A stretch of DNA of 64,000 nt from Sipunculus nudus (GCA_026874595.1 JAPPUL010000068.1:1129001-1193000), one strand, 5' to 3'. Shown: positions 33,434 to 43,329, counted from the stretch's first letter. The notes: generated by a model from the letters alone, not told the origin. Made by a program: numbers and translations.

Positions 33434-35575
33434 ATGGGACAGGAGAAAACACTTGTAATAGTTGAGTCAAACGCCAAGGCAAAAACAATCAATAAGTATT
33501 TGGGCAGGAGGTATCGAGTATTGTCGTCAATGGGGCACTTGGTGGACTTACCAAAAAGCCGGCTTGCAATAGATATAGAAAATAATTTCGAACCAGATTA
33601 TATAACGGTACGCGGACGGGGCAAAATACTTGAGAATTTGAAGAAGGAAGCAATTAAGTCGAAAGAAGTATTAATAGCATCAGATAATGATCGAGAAGGG
33701 GAAGCCATAGCGTGGAATATCCAAAATACGATATGGGAGAAGCACCCAAAACTTTTGATAAAGCGGATATTATTTAATGAAATAACAAAGCAAGCGATAA
33801 CGAAGGCAGTAGTTGAGCCAAGAGAAATAGATTTAAATAAAGTCAATGCGCAAAAAGCAAGACGAGTCTTAGATAGGCTTGTAGGGTACAATTTAAGTCC
33901 ACTTTTGTGGGAGAAGCTGAAGAAAGGTTTGTCGGCAGGGCGAGTGCAGTCGGCGTCGTTGAAATTGTTATGCGATCGAGAGGAGGAGATAGAAAAGTTT
34001 GAAAAGAAAGAATATTGGAAGATAAAGGGACTTTTTAAATCAGGGGGCAAAGAATTTGAGGCTCAACTTGTAAAGTACGCAGGGAAAAAAGTAGAGCTTG
34101 GGAGTGAGAAGGAGACGAATGCGGTGGTGTTGAAGATAAAGAAAGAAGAACATAAAGTAAGCAAGATAGAAGAGAAGGTAAGACAAAGAGGAGCGTATGC
34201 CCCATATACAACTAGCCGAATGCAACAAGAAGGGTCGATAAAGCTAGGATTTGCGCCATCAAGGACGATGCAAATAGCCCAAAGTCTTTATGAAGGAGTA
34301 GATTTATCAAAAGAGACAGTAGGGCTTGTAACCTACATAAGAACAGATTCAACACGAGTATCAAATGTAGCAATAGGAGAGGCAAGGGATTTTATAAAGG
34401 AAACTTACGGAAAAGAGTATCTACCGGAGAAAGCAAATATTTATATAAACAAGAAGAAAGGAGTGCAAGATGCGCACGAGGCGATAAGGCCAACATCAGT
34501 ATCCCGCACACCAGAATCGATATCAAAGTATCTAACAAAAGAACAATTAAAGCTATATAGTTTAATATGGAATGCCTTTGTGTCATCACAGATGAGCAAA
34601 GCACGTTATAAACAAATAACAATAGAACTTAGTGGAGAAAAGAGTATATTCCGAATGGTAAGCACAAAGCTAATATTTAAAGGCTTTCTTTTGGTATACG
34701 GCATAGGAGCAAGTGAGGCTAATAAGGTGGTAGTACCGAAATTGAAGGAAGGAGAAAAGATAAAACTTAAAGAACTTATCCCAAGTAAACACTACACAGA
34801 GCCACCGTCGCGCTATTCAGAAGCGAGCATGGTAAGTACGCTTGAGGAATCAGGAGTTGGGCGTCCGAGCACGTATGCGCCAACCTTGCAAACGCTTGTA
34901 AAAAGATATTATGTATCAAAAAAGCAAAGACAATTAGTCCCAACAGAGCTTGGCAAGTTAACAAATGAGTTAATATCAAAACATTTTCCTAAGATAACGA
35001 ATATAAAGTTCACGGCAAATATAGAAGAGGATTTAGATAAGATAGAAGAATCGGCAAAGAGTTGGGTTGAGGTTTTGCAGCAATTTTACTATAAAGAGTT
35101 TTTGCCGAGCGTGCAGGAGGCGAAAGCGAATATGCAAAGTATGAAGAACGTATTTGATGAAAAGACGGATGAATTGTGTGAAAAGTGCGGGCGAGCTATG
35201 GTAAAGAAGCTTGGCCGGTATGGATATTTTCTTGCATGCACGGGTTTTCCTGAATGTAGGAATGCGAAATCGGTGCCGATATGTGAGTGTCCGCTTTGTG
35301 AGGATGGTAAGGTGGTTGAGAAGAAGGTAAAGAAGAAGACGTTTTATGGATGTAGCAGTTATCCGGAATGTAAGTTTGTATCATGGACCAGTCCGGAAGT
35401 TGATGAGAGGTGTGGCAGGTGCGGGAAGGTATTATTTTACAAAGTGCAGGGCAAAGGCGGCAAGGGAGGCGGCAAGGGAGGCGGCAAGGGTGAGGGCAAG
35501 GGTGGAGGGGCAGGTGGGAAGAAGGCGTTGGAGTGTAAGAATACAAATTGCGTGATGGTAAAGGAGGCAGTCTGA
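33434..35575 (+). CDS. topA: DNA topoisomerase I
   Basis: 713 residues, type IA topoisomerase that relaxes negative supercoils. The Toprim domain opens with TLVIVESNAKAKTI and has ASDNDREGEAIAW. The active-site tyrosine is in VTYIRTDSTRVS near residue 300. SGVGRPSTYAPT is typical. The C-terminus holds three zinc ribbons: CEKCG..CTGFPEC, CPLC..CSSYPEC and CGRCG..CKNTNC. The last is interrupted by a Gly/Lys-rich insert (about residues 674-695) made by a 12-bp repeat. It lies between dprA and a xer recombinase gene. Confidence 0.97.
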   Translation: MGQEKTLVIVESNAKAKTINKYLGRRYRVLSSMGHLVDLPKSRLAIDIENNFEPDYITVRGRGKILENLKKEAIKSKEVLIASDNDREGEAIAWNIQNTIWEKHPKLLIKRILFNEITKQAITKAVVEPREIDLNKVNAQKARRVLDRLVGYNLSPLLWEKLKKGLSAGRVQSASLKLLCDREEEIEKFEKKEYWKIKGLFKSGGKEFEAQLVKYAGKKVELGSEKETNAVVLKIKKEEHKVSKIEEKVRQRGAYAPYTTSRMQQEGSIKLGFAPSRTMQIAQSLYEGVDLSKETVGLVTYIRTDSTRVSNVAIGEARDFIKETYGKEYLPEKANIYINKKKGVQDAHEAIRPTSVSRTPESISKYLTKEQLKLYSLIWNAFVSSQMSKARYKQITIELSGEKSIFRMVSTKLIFKGFLLVYGIGASEANKVVVPKLKEGEKIKLKELIPSKHYTEPPSRYSEASMVSTLEESGVGRPSTYAPTLQTLVKRYYVSKKQRQLVPTELGKLTNELISKHFPKITNIKFTANIEEDLDKIEESAKSWVEVLQQFYYKEFLPSVQEAKANMQSMKNVFDEKTDELCEKCGRAMVKKLGRYGYFLACTGFPECRNAKSVPICECPLCEDGKVVEKKVKKKTFYGCSSYPECKFVSWTSPEVDERCGRCGKVLFYKVQGKGGKGGGKGGGKGEGKGGGAGGKKALECKNTNCVMVKEAV
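35456..35491. repeat. 12-bp in-frame repeat inside topA
   Basis: Three copies of ggcggcaaggga (the last ending in t) encode repeated Gly-Gly-Lys-Gly units inside the third zinc ribbon of topoisomerase I. The repeat is in frame and adds positive charge to the C-terminal DNA-binding tail. Confidence 0.92.
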
Positions 35576-35594
35576 AGGGTTTTGTATAAGAAAA

Positions 35595-36578
35595 ATGGAT
35601 TTTGACAAACGAACAAATGGAATTGTAAACGAAGCAGGGCAGGCATCTAATTTAGAGGATGGATATAAGGAGGCTCTTTATTTATACATGCAGGGTCTTT
35701 ATGGTAGAGGCAGTTCAAAAAACACATTAAGAAACTATAAAATAGATCTAAGAGATTTCATAAACTATTTAAGGGCAGGAGAAGTAGAGCTAAAAAGTAT
35801 AAGTCGAGATGATATACGCGAGTATATACTTTACCTGTCTGAGATAAAAAGATATAGCAATAGTACAATAAGACGAAAGCTCTCAAGCGTAAAAGGGTTT
35901 ATAAAACATCTTGAACGAGAGGGGATATTAAGAAGGGATCCGTTAGTAATGATAAAGGGCCCAAAACTTAGAAAGAAGCTTCCGGTATTTTTGTATGAAA
36001 AGGAAGTGAAGGAGCTATTGAGCGGGCTTGATGTGAGAAGTTATAAAGGGCTTTTGGAGCGTACAATAATTGAATTATTGTATGTAAGCGGGATGCGGGT
36101 ATCAGAGCTAGTAAATCTTGAGACAGAAGGATTTAGCTATGAGCGAGGAGAGGTAATGCTAAGGGGTAAGGGAGGGCACGAGCGGGTAATATTCATAGGA
36201 GAGCAGACGGTAGAGTTATTAAAAAGCTATGCAGAAAAACGCCGTACAAAGGTGTATTTGAGTAATAAAGTATTTGCTGCTGATGCTAAAGATGCTAAAA
36301 GCGCTTATTTTTTTATAAAGTCCAATGGCAAAAAGGTTAGTGCACATTACATTTGGCGGCTATTAAAAGATTTAGGTAATAAACAAAAGATAGGAAAAAA
36401 CTTATATCCGCATGCGCTAAGACATAGTTATGCAAGTCATATACTTGGCAGGGGAGCAGATCTTAGGGTAGTGCAGGAGCTTTTGGGGCATAAGTCGTTG
36501 TCGTCAACAGAAAAGTATACACATATAACAAAAGAGAAGTTAAAGGAGCGGTATAGATGCTATCATCCACATGGTTAA
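35595..36578 (+). CDS. Tyrosine recombinase XerC/XerD
   Basis: 327 residues. The N-terminal SAM-like core-binding domain begins YLYMQGLYGRGSSKNTLRNY. The catalytic domain shows the full set of residues: Arg in YVSGMRVSELVNL, Lys in RGKGGHERV, His-x-x-Arg in HALRHSYASH, His in ELLGHKSLS and the nucleophile Tyr in TEKYTHI. It resolves chromosome dimers, given its place after dprA-topA and the absence of any mobile-element context. XerC and XerD cannot be told apart by eye. A 20-residue N-terminal tail is atypical, so a later start is possible. Confidence 0.93.
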   Translation: MDFDKRTNGIVNEAGQASNLEDGYKEALYLYMQGLYGRGSSKNTLRNYKIDLRDFINYLRAGEVELKSISRDDIREYILYLSEIKRYSNSTIRRKLSSVKGFIKHLEREGILRRDPLVMIKGPKLRKKLPVFLYEKEVKELLSGLDVRSYKGLLERTIIELLYVSGMRVSELVNLETEGFSYERGEVMLRGKGGHERVIFIGEQTVELLKSYAEKRRTKVYLSNKVFAADAKDAKSAYFFIKSNGKKVSAHYIWRLLKDLGNKQKIGKNLYPHALRHSYASHILGRGADLRVVQELLGHKSLSSTEKYTHITKEKLKERYRCYHPHG

Positions 36579-36693
36579 ATCCTGATATCTAAATTGCTTG
36601 ACAAAGGAGTAGTTTTGATTAGCTTTGTATATAAAAAAAGTAAAGAAAGTCTAAACTAGTTACAAAATATTGATATAGGAGGGAAAGAGAGAT

Positions 36694-37011
36694 ATGGGAG
36701 TAAAGGAAGTAACAGATAGTAATTTTCAGCAAGAAGTATTAGATTCAGGAGTTCCTGTTCTGGTAGATTTTTGGGCACCATGGTGTATGCCCTGCCGAAT
36801 GCAAGCGCCGGTGCTTGAGACTGTGGCAAACAAGATAGGAGACAAAGCAAAAATAGTTAAACTAAACACGGATGAGAATACAGGCATAGCGCAAAAATAT
36901 AGAATAATGTCAATACCAACCTTAATACTATTTAAATCGGGAGAAGTGGTAGAACAGATGGTAGGGGTGCAGGGAGAGGAAGTGCTGGTCAAAAAGTTGT
37001 CAAGCAATTAA
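36694..37011 (+). CDS. trxA: Thioredoxin
   Basis: 105 residues, cytosolic. The active site is WAPWCMPCRMQAP, a CMPC variant of the usual CGPC (residues 31-34). The cis-proline motif MSIPTLILFKSGE and closing VGVQGEEVL are standard. The ribosome site AGGAGGG is well placed before the ATG. The variant dipeptide between the cysteines would alter redox potential; otherwise it is typical. Confidence 0.95.
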   Translation: MGVKEVTDSNFQQEVLDSGVPVLVDFWAPWCMPCRMQAPVLETVANKIGDKAKIVKLNTDENTGIAQKYRIMSIPTLILFKSGEVVEQMVGVQGEEVLVKKLSSN

Positions 37012-37172
37012 TAAAGAATCATATAAATTATAGTAACCCATATTGTTATTGCTTAAAAGTTGTGATTGTCTTGTGGAGTCAAAAGAGACACAAGATTAGA
37101 TTATATAAAGATTATAGAATAAGATTTTTAGTAAAACTATGGGAAAGGCTATGAGATATGAAAAAGAGATGA

Positions 37173-37577
37173 ATGACAAGAGGAGGGTTAATTATGAACA
37201 AGTTAGAAGATTTTTTGGCAGAGGAAGTATTCGCGGTTGTAGGAGCTACTAATCGAGAAGATAAGTTTGGCTATAAGATATATAAACACTTAAAGGGTCT
37301 TGGTAAGGAAGTGTATGCAATACATCCAGCAATAAAGGAACTGGATGGAGATAAAGTATATAAAACTTTAAGTGATTTGCCGTGCAAAGTGGATGTAGTC
37401 GATATCGTGGTACCGCCGTCTGTTACAGAGAAGGTGGTTATGCAGTGTAAAGAGCTTGGTCTTAAGAGAGTATGGATGCAGCCGGGGGCATCGTCGCAGG
37501 AGGCAATTAATTATTGTAAGGACAATGGTATTGACTTTGTTCATGATGTTTGTGTAATGCTTGGCCCAAACCAATAG
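37173..37577 (+). CDS. CoA-binding (YccU-type) domain protein
   Basis: The longest frame begins at 37173, but the ATG at 37194, eight bases after GAGGAGGG, is the probable start, giving 127 residues. It is a stand-alone Rossmann CoA-binding domain: VFAVVGATNREDKFG near the N-terminus, YAIHPAIKELDG, VDVVDIVVPP, RVWMQPGASS and a C-terminal CVM segment. This is the COG1832 family, with CoA binding established for members but no known reaction. A hairpin and T-run follow the stop. Confidence 0.9.
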   Translation: MTRGGLIMNKLEDFLAEEVFAVVGATNREDKFGYKIYKHLKGLGKEVYAIHPAIKELDGDKVYKTLSDLPCKVDVVDIVVPPSVTEKVVMQCKELGLKRVWMQPGASSQEAINYCKDNGIDFVHDVCVMLGPNQ

Positions 37578-37582
37578 TAGTA

Positions 37583-37612
37583 TGAACCAATTTATATAAG
37601 TTCACTTTTTTT
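37583..37612 (+). terminator. Intrinsic-terminator candidate after the CoA-binding gene
   Basis: A TGAAC / GTTCA stem around a 12-base A/T loop is followed by C and seven T. It sits 5 bases after the plus-strand stop and just before the stop of the convergent SMC-like gene. The stem is short, so confidence is moderate. Confidence 0.45.
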
Positions 37613-37620
37613 GCCATATT

Positions 37621-39288
37621 TTATTCCTTGACAGAGTCAGTTGCAGTAAATATTTGAGTATTAGTGTAATTCTTTAAATAGTCTTTGCCCAAAAATTTGC
37701 CTTGTTCAATTAAGAGTATTTTGGGATGCGTTCCTTTATTAGAACTAAAGTTTATTAGTGTTTTATAAAAACTTTTAGTAAAATTTAGTTTAGCATTATC
37801 TTTTAGGGCACGTAGATGTAATTTAGTTTCTTTGGTGATTAGATTTAATGTGTAGTCTCTATTTAGAGTGACAGTGCGAAGAGTCGGCAAATCTTTTGCT
37901 AAGTCGCTTGTCAAAGATTCAAGAAATTCTTTTAGTATACTTGTATGTATATCTTTGTATTTTATCCGCAAGGATGTTAATATCTTTTCTATAAGGCTTT
38001 TTTCAGCATTTAGATCGCGTAACAATAGCTGGTTTTCCCTAACTTCTTTGTCCAGGCTAATATCCTCTTTTGCAATTATATTATTTATTTTCATCTCTAT
38101 ATCATGAATTTCAGCATCAATTGTACTACTATTCATAGCTTCATTTAATTTTATATCTGCAAGTTCTTTATCTAATTCATTTTTAAGACCCTTTAGGTCC
38201 TGCTCGGTGATTTCTATATGACTTAGATTAAGATAATATTCACCAATTAAGGTATTTATTTTTTCTTTGTTAGTTTCATTTAAAGACTCAGGAATAGAAA
38301 ATGTATGCTGACTACGGCTGTTATACGGTGTTCTTAATCTCCTCTTGCTAAACGATGCCCCGTGTACCTTGATATTATTAAGAATTAGAAGTTCTTTAGT
38401 CTTATAATTTTGTAATCTTTCTTGGACTTTATTTATATTGTTATTTAAGGTTTTTTCTTTTTCTGATTTAAAGTCTTTTGTTTTTCTTACGGAATACATA
38501 TCCTCAATATTTTGCTTTTCTTTTTTAAGACTATTCTCTTGCTCAAATAGCTTTAGTAGGGTCTTCTGCCAATTACTTTTATCCTCTGTCTTTTTTATTT
38601 CAAGTTCTAGGGTTTGTTTTATTTTCTTTATAAGCTTTTGGTTATAATTGTTTAGGGTAAGCTCTTCAGTAAAAAATGTTATTATGGGGATTCCGTGAAG
38701 GCCAAGTAGAATTTGTAAAACACGTTTTCGCCAGAGGTTGCTTTGCATAGATAAAAAAACTTTGTGATAAGTCGTTTCAGGATTTAGTATACAGAAGTTA
38801 AAATATGTTGCAAAGGTTATAGGATTTGATGTTTTTTGACCCTTTTTAATGTTTGTCCGCTTTAAATATGGGATATGTAGTTCCTTTTCAAAGAATCTAT
38901 TTAGCGATACTTTGATTTCTTTTAATGTTTTAGCTTTTGAGGTTTCATTTTGTGCTGCATCGGATATTATACAGCTTGTTGTTTTTCCAAGAGTTAAATT
39001 GATTTTGTAAAGCCTTTCATCTATACTAAAGTCTAATATAAGCTCTTCTATTTGATCTTTTGGTAGAGAGTGTATTTTGCCTGTTAAAATGCATCTTAGA
39101 ATAGATATCTGGTCTTTAGATACATAGTTTATTTTGTCGTTAAACTCTACTTTATAATTTCTATTGTATTTATATTTTATTGTAAGCTGTTTTAATCTTA
39201 GTGTATAGCTTTGTTTAGTATAGCTTCCAAACGAACGCCATTGTTGAGCTAAATATTCATACTCAGACAGCAAATTTGATATCTTCAT
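37621..39288 (-). CDS. Coiled-coil protein resembling an SMC/Rad50-type ATPase with degenerate nucleotide motifs
   Basis: 555 residues. Residues about 30-70 read like the first strands of an SMC/Rad50/DUF3732-type head (RLKQLTIKY, then FNDKINYVSKDQISILRCIL), but the G-x4-G-K-S/T loop is replaced by VSKDQISIL. The middle (about 225-460) is strongly charged and predicted coiled coil with a short hinge-like break. The end has LLIEQGKFLG where a Walker-B-like LLIDEP would stand. It may be a pseudo-ATPase structural protein. I cannot name the family firmly. It is a single gene between a convergent CoA-binding gene and glgP. Composition is mixed rather than purine-rich. Confidence 0.6.
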   Translation of the reverse strand: MKISNLLSEYEYLAQQWRSFGSYTKQSYTLRLKQLTIKYKYNRNYKVEFNDKINYVSKDQISILRCILTGKIHSLPKDQIEELILDFSIDERLYKINLTLGKTTSCIISDAAQNETSKAKTLKEIKVSLNRFFEKELHIPYLKRTNIKKGQKTSNPITFATYFNFCILNPETTYHKVFLSMQSNLWRKRVLQILLGLHGIPIITFFTEELTLNNYNQKLIKKIKQTLELEIKKTEDKSNWQKTLLKLFEQENSLKKEKQNIEDMYSVRKTKDFKSEKEKTLNNNINKVQERLQNYKTKELLILNNIKVHGASFSKRRLRTPYNSRSQHTFSIPESLNETNKEKINTLIGEYYLNLSHIEITEQDLKGLKNELDKELADIKLNEAMNSSTIDAEIHDIEMKINNIIAKEDISLDKEVRENQLLLRDLNAEKSLIEKILTSLRIKYKDIHTSILKEFLESLTSDLAKDLPTLRTVTLNRDYTLNLITKETKLHLRALKDNAKLNFTKSFYKTLINFSSNKGTHPKILLIEQGKFLGKDYLKNYTNTQIFTATDSVKE

Positions 39289-39341
39289 TTGTTATTAGCT
39301 ACAAGATGGTTTTTATATAGCCTTATATTAAGTCTTTCTAA

Positions 39342-41900
39342 TTAAAAGCTCACCCAGTGTATAAGCGCTAGTGTGAATATATTTTCTGTATGTCGGTTGT
39401 AAGGTAATATCCGAATAGAAAAACCATTTTCTCCTGAGTACTTACATTCTATATTGCCACTGTATACATACTCTTGTCCTTTTTTCACACCTTCACAACT
39501 CATCTTAATAGCTTCCCCCTGTGAAAGATTTCCTTCTCTATCTAGCTTTCCATAATATATCTCTACCTTTACATCTTCGGGTGTTAGATTACCTAAGTTT
39601 ATCTTTGCGCTAACAGGAATCTCTTTTCCCATCTTAAATTGCTTGTTATCCTCAAATACCACCTCATTAACGCTTAAATTCGACCACTCTTTTTTTATCT
39701 TCTCTTTCCATGCACTAGTCTCTTTGGCTACTTTGAAATTGTCCTTTGTGAACGTCTTATACCCATTATGCGCATTTATATAAAGCTTTTCTGTATATTC
39801 TTTTAGCATGCGGTTTGAATTGAATATCGGTGATAGGGTCTTTATTGATTCTTTCATCTTATAGATCCAACCACGTGGCAAACCATCAGACCCCCTTGTG
39901 TAGTATAAGGGTATTATCTCTTCTTCAAGTAAATCATAAAGGGCATTGCTTTCTACTGTATCTTGGTATTCTAAATCGTCATACACTTCTCCCCCTCCTA
40001 TCGCCCAGCCATTCTTTCCATTATATCCCTCGCACCACCACCCATCCAATATGCTTAAATTAAGTCCGCCATTAGCTGCCGCCTTCATACCACTTGTCCC
40101 GCTCGCTTCTAATGGCCGCCGCGGATTGTTAAGCCATATATCAGCCCCTTGCACCATGTAGCTTCCTATCGTTATCCCGTAATCCTCTATAAAGGCTATC
40201 TTCTTCTTGAAACGCTCTTCCCGTAAGTAATGATTAATCTTTTTTATGTATTCTTTCCCTTCGTTATCTTTCGGATGGGCTTTGCCTGCAAATATTATTT
40301 GTACAGGATAGTCTTTGTTGTTTAGTATGCGTGCAAGCCTTTGTGCGTCTTTAAATATTAAATGCGCTCTTTTATACGTTGCAAAACGACGTGCAAAACA
40401 TATTGTCAGTGCCTCAGGATCAAGTATTTCATCTGCTTCTGTTATGCTGAATTGTGGTGCTCCAACTCGTTTTAATTCTTCTTTTAGTTTCTCCCGTGCA
40501 AAGGCAATTAAGCGTTCTTTAAGCCTTAGCTGACTTCGCCATAACTCTGTCATAGGGATAGTATCAACACGCTCCCATATCTTTGTATTTACAGGGTCCT
40601 CAAGCCATAATGGCCCTAAATATCTTTCAAATAGCCGTGTCATCTCGTCAGATAACCACGTCCTCGTATGTATTCCGTTAGTTATCGAGATTATCGGAAT
40701 CTCATCAAATGGTATGTCCTTCCATCTAGTTGCCCACATCTTCTTTGATACTTCCTTATGTAGTTTACTAACTCCGTTTATTTGGCTTGACATCGATATT
40801 GCAAGATTTGCCATTGCAAACTTATTCTCATCTTCTTTGTCCCGGCCTAAGTTAATAAATTCATCCCGCTTAATGCCAAGCTTTTCATAATAGTTTGAAA
40901 AGTACTCATCGATTAGCTCAAGAGGAAATTTATCAAGTCCTGCTGCAACCGGTGTGTGGGTTGTGAATATACTAGATGAGGTTACCACTTCGCAGGCCTC
41001 ATTAAATGTTAGGTTATACTTTTCTCGCAATCTCTTTATACGTTCAAGAATTAAAAAGGCTGAGTGACCCTCATTCATATGATAGGCTGTTGCACGTATG
41101 CCAAGCCGATCAAGTGTTTTATAGCCTCCAACTCCAAGTACTATTTCTTGCTCTATTCGTGTTCTTGTGTCTCCTCCATATAATTGGGAGGTTATGTGTC
41201 TGTCTGATAGCGATTTATTTAGTTCTATATTTGTATCAAGTAAATATAACGGTATATTACCAACTTGTAGTTTCCACACTTTTGCATAGACTATCCGACC
41301 CGGTAGCTCAACTTCCACTACCAGATTCTTATTATCTATCTTCTCTTCTGTAGTCGGCATATTATGAAAGTCATTCGGATTATATACCTCCTGCTGCCAT
41401 CCATCTGCATTCAAAAGTTGACTGAAATAGCCATGTTTGTATGCAAGCCCAACTCCGACAAGCGGTATCCCAAGCTCATCTGCTGACTTAATATGGTCGC
41501 CTGATAAAATACCAAGCCCGCCTGAGTACAGGGGTATTGACTCATGTAGACCGTATTCTGCTGAAAAGTAAGCAACTGTAAGTCCTTCTGTATTCTTACC
41601 ATGTGTTTGATCAAACCATTTTGCTCGGTATAAATGCCAATCAAGCTCAACTTCTACCAAGTCCATGTTAGAACAAAATGTCTCTGAATTCTCAAGTTCA
41701 CGATACCTCTCAGCAGATACCTCCCCAAGACAGCCTATCGGATTATGAGCTTGCTTTTCCCATATGTTTAAATCCATTGAGCGCAGCAAGTCTATTGCAC
41801 GAGGATTCCAGGTCCACCAGATATTATAAGATATCTTCATAAGCGAATTAAGTTTATCTGGCACACTCGGTATTACCTGGAATTTCTTTATCCTGCTCAT
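39342..41900 (-). CDS. glgP: Alpha-glucan (glycogen/maltodextrin) phosphorylase
   Basis: 852 residues of the TIGR02094-type alpha-glucan phosphorylase family, with a DUF3417-like N-terminus (SYNIWWTWNPRAIDLLRSMD). It releases glucose 1-phosphate from alpha-1,4-glucans. VAYFSAEYGLHESIPLYSGGLG, HMNEGHSAFL and ITNGIHTRTW are conserved, and the pyridoxal-phosphate lysine is in EASGTSGMKAAANGG. A C-terminal beta domain of about 140 residues follows. The gene begins 11 bases after the pntB stop, so it is likely co-transcribed with the transhydrogenase genes. No glycogen synthase is in the window. Confidence 0.96.
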   Translation of the reverse strand: MSRIKKFQVIPSVPDKLNSLMKISYNIWWTWNPRAIDLLRSMDLNIWEKQAHNPIGCLGEVSAERYRELENSETFCSNMDLVEVELDWHLYRAKWFDQTHGKNTEGLTVAYFSAEYGLHESIPLYSGGLGILSGDHIKSADELGIPLVGVGLAYKHGYFSQLLNADGWQQEVYNPNDFHNMPTTEEKIDNKNLVVEVELPGRIVYAKVWKLQVGNIPLYLLDTNIELNKSLSDRHITSQLYGGDTRTRIEQEIVLGVGGYKTLDRLGIRATAYHMNEGHSAFLILERIKRLREKYNLTFNEACEVVTSSSIFTTHTPVAAGLDKFPLELIDEYFSNYYEKLGIKRDEFINLGRDKEDENKFAMANLAISMSSQINGVSKLHKEVSKKMWATRWKDIPFDEIPIISITNGIHTRTWLSDEMTRLFERYLGPLWLEDPVNTKIWERVDTIPMTELWRSQLRLKERLIAFAREKLKEELKRVGAPQFSITEADEILDPEALTICFARRFATYKRAHLIFKDAQRLARILNNKDYPVQIIFAGKAHPKDNEGKEYIKKINHYLREERFKKKIAFIEDYGITIGSYMVQGADIWLNNPRRPLEASGTSGMKAAANGGLNLSILDGWWCEGYNGKNGWAIGGGEVYDDLEYQDTVESNALYDLLEEEIIPLYYTRGSDGLPRGWIYKMKESIKTLSPIFNSNRMLKEYTEKLYINAHNGYKTFTKDNFKVAKETSAWKEKIKKEWSNLSVNEVVFEDNKQFKMGKEIPVSAKINLGNLTPEDVKVEIYYGKLDREGNLSQGEAIKMSCEGVKKGQEYVYSGNIECKYSGENGFSIRILPYNRHTENIFTLALIHWVSF

Positions 41901-41911
41901 AGCATATTACT

Positions 41912-43327
41912 CTATCCAAGCTCTTTTATAGCACTAACTAAGCTTAACATCGCATCCTTCCCATCTGCAAAGAACATATATGCATTGTCAAGCGCAAATA
42001 GTGGGTTTGGTATCCCTGCAAATCCAGGACTCAAACTCCGCTTTACGACTATTACCGTTTTTGCAAGATCTACGTTTATAATTGGCATCCCAGCTATCGC
42101 ACTACCCGGATTCCTTGCCTCAGGGTTCACAACATCGTTTGCTCCAAGCACTATTGCAACATCAACTTGACCCATCGTCGGATTTATATCATCCATCTCA
42201 ACAAGTTGTTCGTAAGGCACATCAACCTCAGCAAGTAATACATTCATATGCCCAGGCATCCGTCCCGCCACAGGGTGTATTGCAAAATTTACTTCCTTAC
42301 CTTGTGATTCAAGCAAGTTCGAAAGTTCCTTTACCGCGTGCTGTGCCTGTCCCACTGCCATACCATATCCAGGTATTACACAAACACTTTGAGCTGTGTC
42401 AAGATATATTGCGATGTCGTCTGCTGTTATCGATTTTATCTTACCGCCATATACTTCATCCGCTGATAAGCCCTCGGCTACTGCTCCAAAACCGCCAAAT
42501 AATACATTTGTAAGTGAACGATTCATTGCCTCGCACATTAGCTTTGTTAGTATTATCCCAGACGCTCCAACAAGCGAACCTGCAACAATTAATACATTAT
42601 TAGATAACACAAAACCAGTTGCCGCCGCTGCTATCCCTGAATAGGAGTTTAGTAAAGCGATAACAACAGGCATGTCAGCTCCCCCTATCGCTATGACAAG
42701 AAGTATTCCAAGTAAAGACCCAACTATTATTAATTGCCAATAATAACTCATATTAGAAGGATTCATTACCAAAAGCCACCCAAGTACAATCGCTATCAAA
42801 AGAAGCGCAACTTTTACTATCTGCTCACCAGGATAGCGCACTGCTTTATCAGGTATGAACTTAAGCCCATATAACTTGCCAAAGGCAATTAGACTGCCAA
42901 AAAATGTTATTGACCCTATTAATCCTGATGCTGTAGTTGATATAGTTATTTGATAATCATCCCCCTGCCCCGCCGATACCGCCTGTACCAAAGCCGCGCC
43001 CGCTACCAATACAGAAGCAAGCCCGCCAGAACCATTTAATAATGCAACAAGCTCCGGCATCGCTGTCATCTTTATCTTTACTGCTAAGAATGAGCCTATA
43101 AGCCCGCCAATCACTATTCCTCCAAGCATCAGTTCCCAAGTCTGTGATATAATAACGTCGTTATCTGCAAGGGTTGCAAGCACTGCTACAAACATCCCCA
43201 TAGAGCCTAATAAATTACCTCTTACTGCAGTCCGAGGATGTGTTAGCCCCTTAAGGCCAAATATGAATAATATTGCCGCAAGCATATAGCCTATATTTAT
43301 TATTATGTCTAGGTTTTGAGCTTCCAT
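41912..43327 (-). CDS. pntB: NAD(P) transhydrogenase beta subunit
   Basis: 471 residues. The N-terminal part has about eight membrane helices carrying proton translocation. The C-terminal NADP(H)-binding domain shows CVIPGYGMAVGQAQHAV, HPVAGRMPGHMNVLLAEV, VAIVLGANDVVNP and KRSLSPGFAGI. It couples hydride transfer between NADH and NADP+ to proton movement. It is the third gene of a three-gene transhydrogenase operon, separated by 2 bases from pntAb. Confidence 0.97.
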   Translation of the reverse strand: MEAQNLDIIINIGYMLAAILFIFGLKGLTHPRTAVRGNLLGSMGMFVAVLATLADNDVIISQTWELMLGGIVIGGLIGSFLAVKIKMTAMPELVALLNGSGGLASVLVAGAALVQAVSAGQGDDYQITISTTASGLIGSITFFGSLIAFGKLYGLKFIPDKAVRYPGEQIVKVALLLIAIVLGWLLVMNPSNMSYYWQLIIVGSLLGILLVIAIGGADMPVVIALLNSYSGIAAAATGFVLSNNVLIVAGSLVGASGIILTKLMCEAMNRSLTNVLFGGFGAVAEGLSADEVYGGKIKSITADDIAIYLDTAQSVCVIPGYGMAVGQAQHAVKELSNLLESQGKEVNFAIHPVAGRMPGHMNVLLAEVDVPYEQLVEMDDINPTMGQVDVAIVLGANDVVNPEARNPGSAIAGMPIINVDLAKTVIVVKRSLSPGFAGIPNPLFALDNAYMFFADGKDAMLSLVSAIKELG

Positions 43328-43329
43328 GA

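Noticed and set aside
35595-36578. Mobile-element integrase
   Set aside because: Although a tyrosine recombinase, it follows dprA-topA in a conserved chromosomal order with no att repeats or phage genes nearby.
42082-42513. 143-residue plus-strand frame over pntB
   Set aside because: Low-complexity His/Gln/Leu reading antisense to a conserved transhydrogenase gene.
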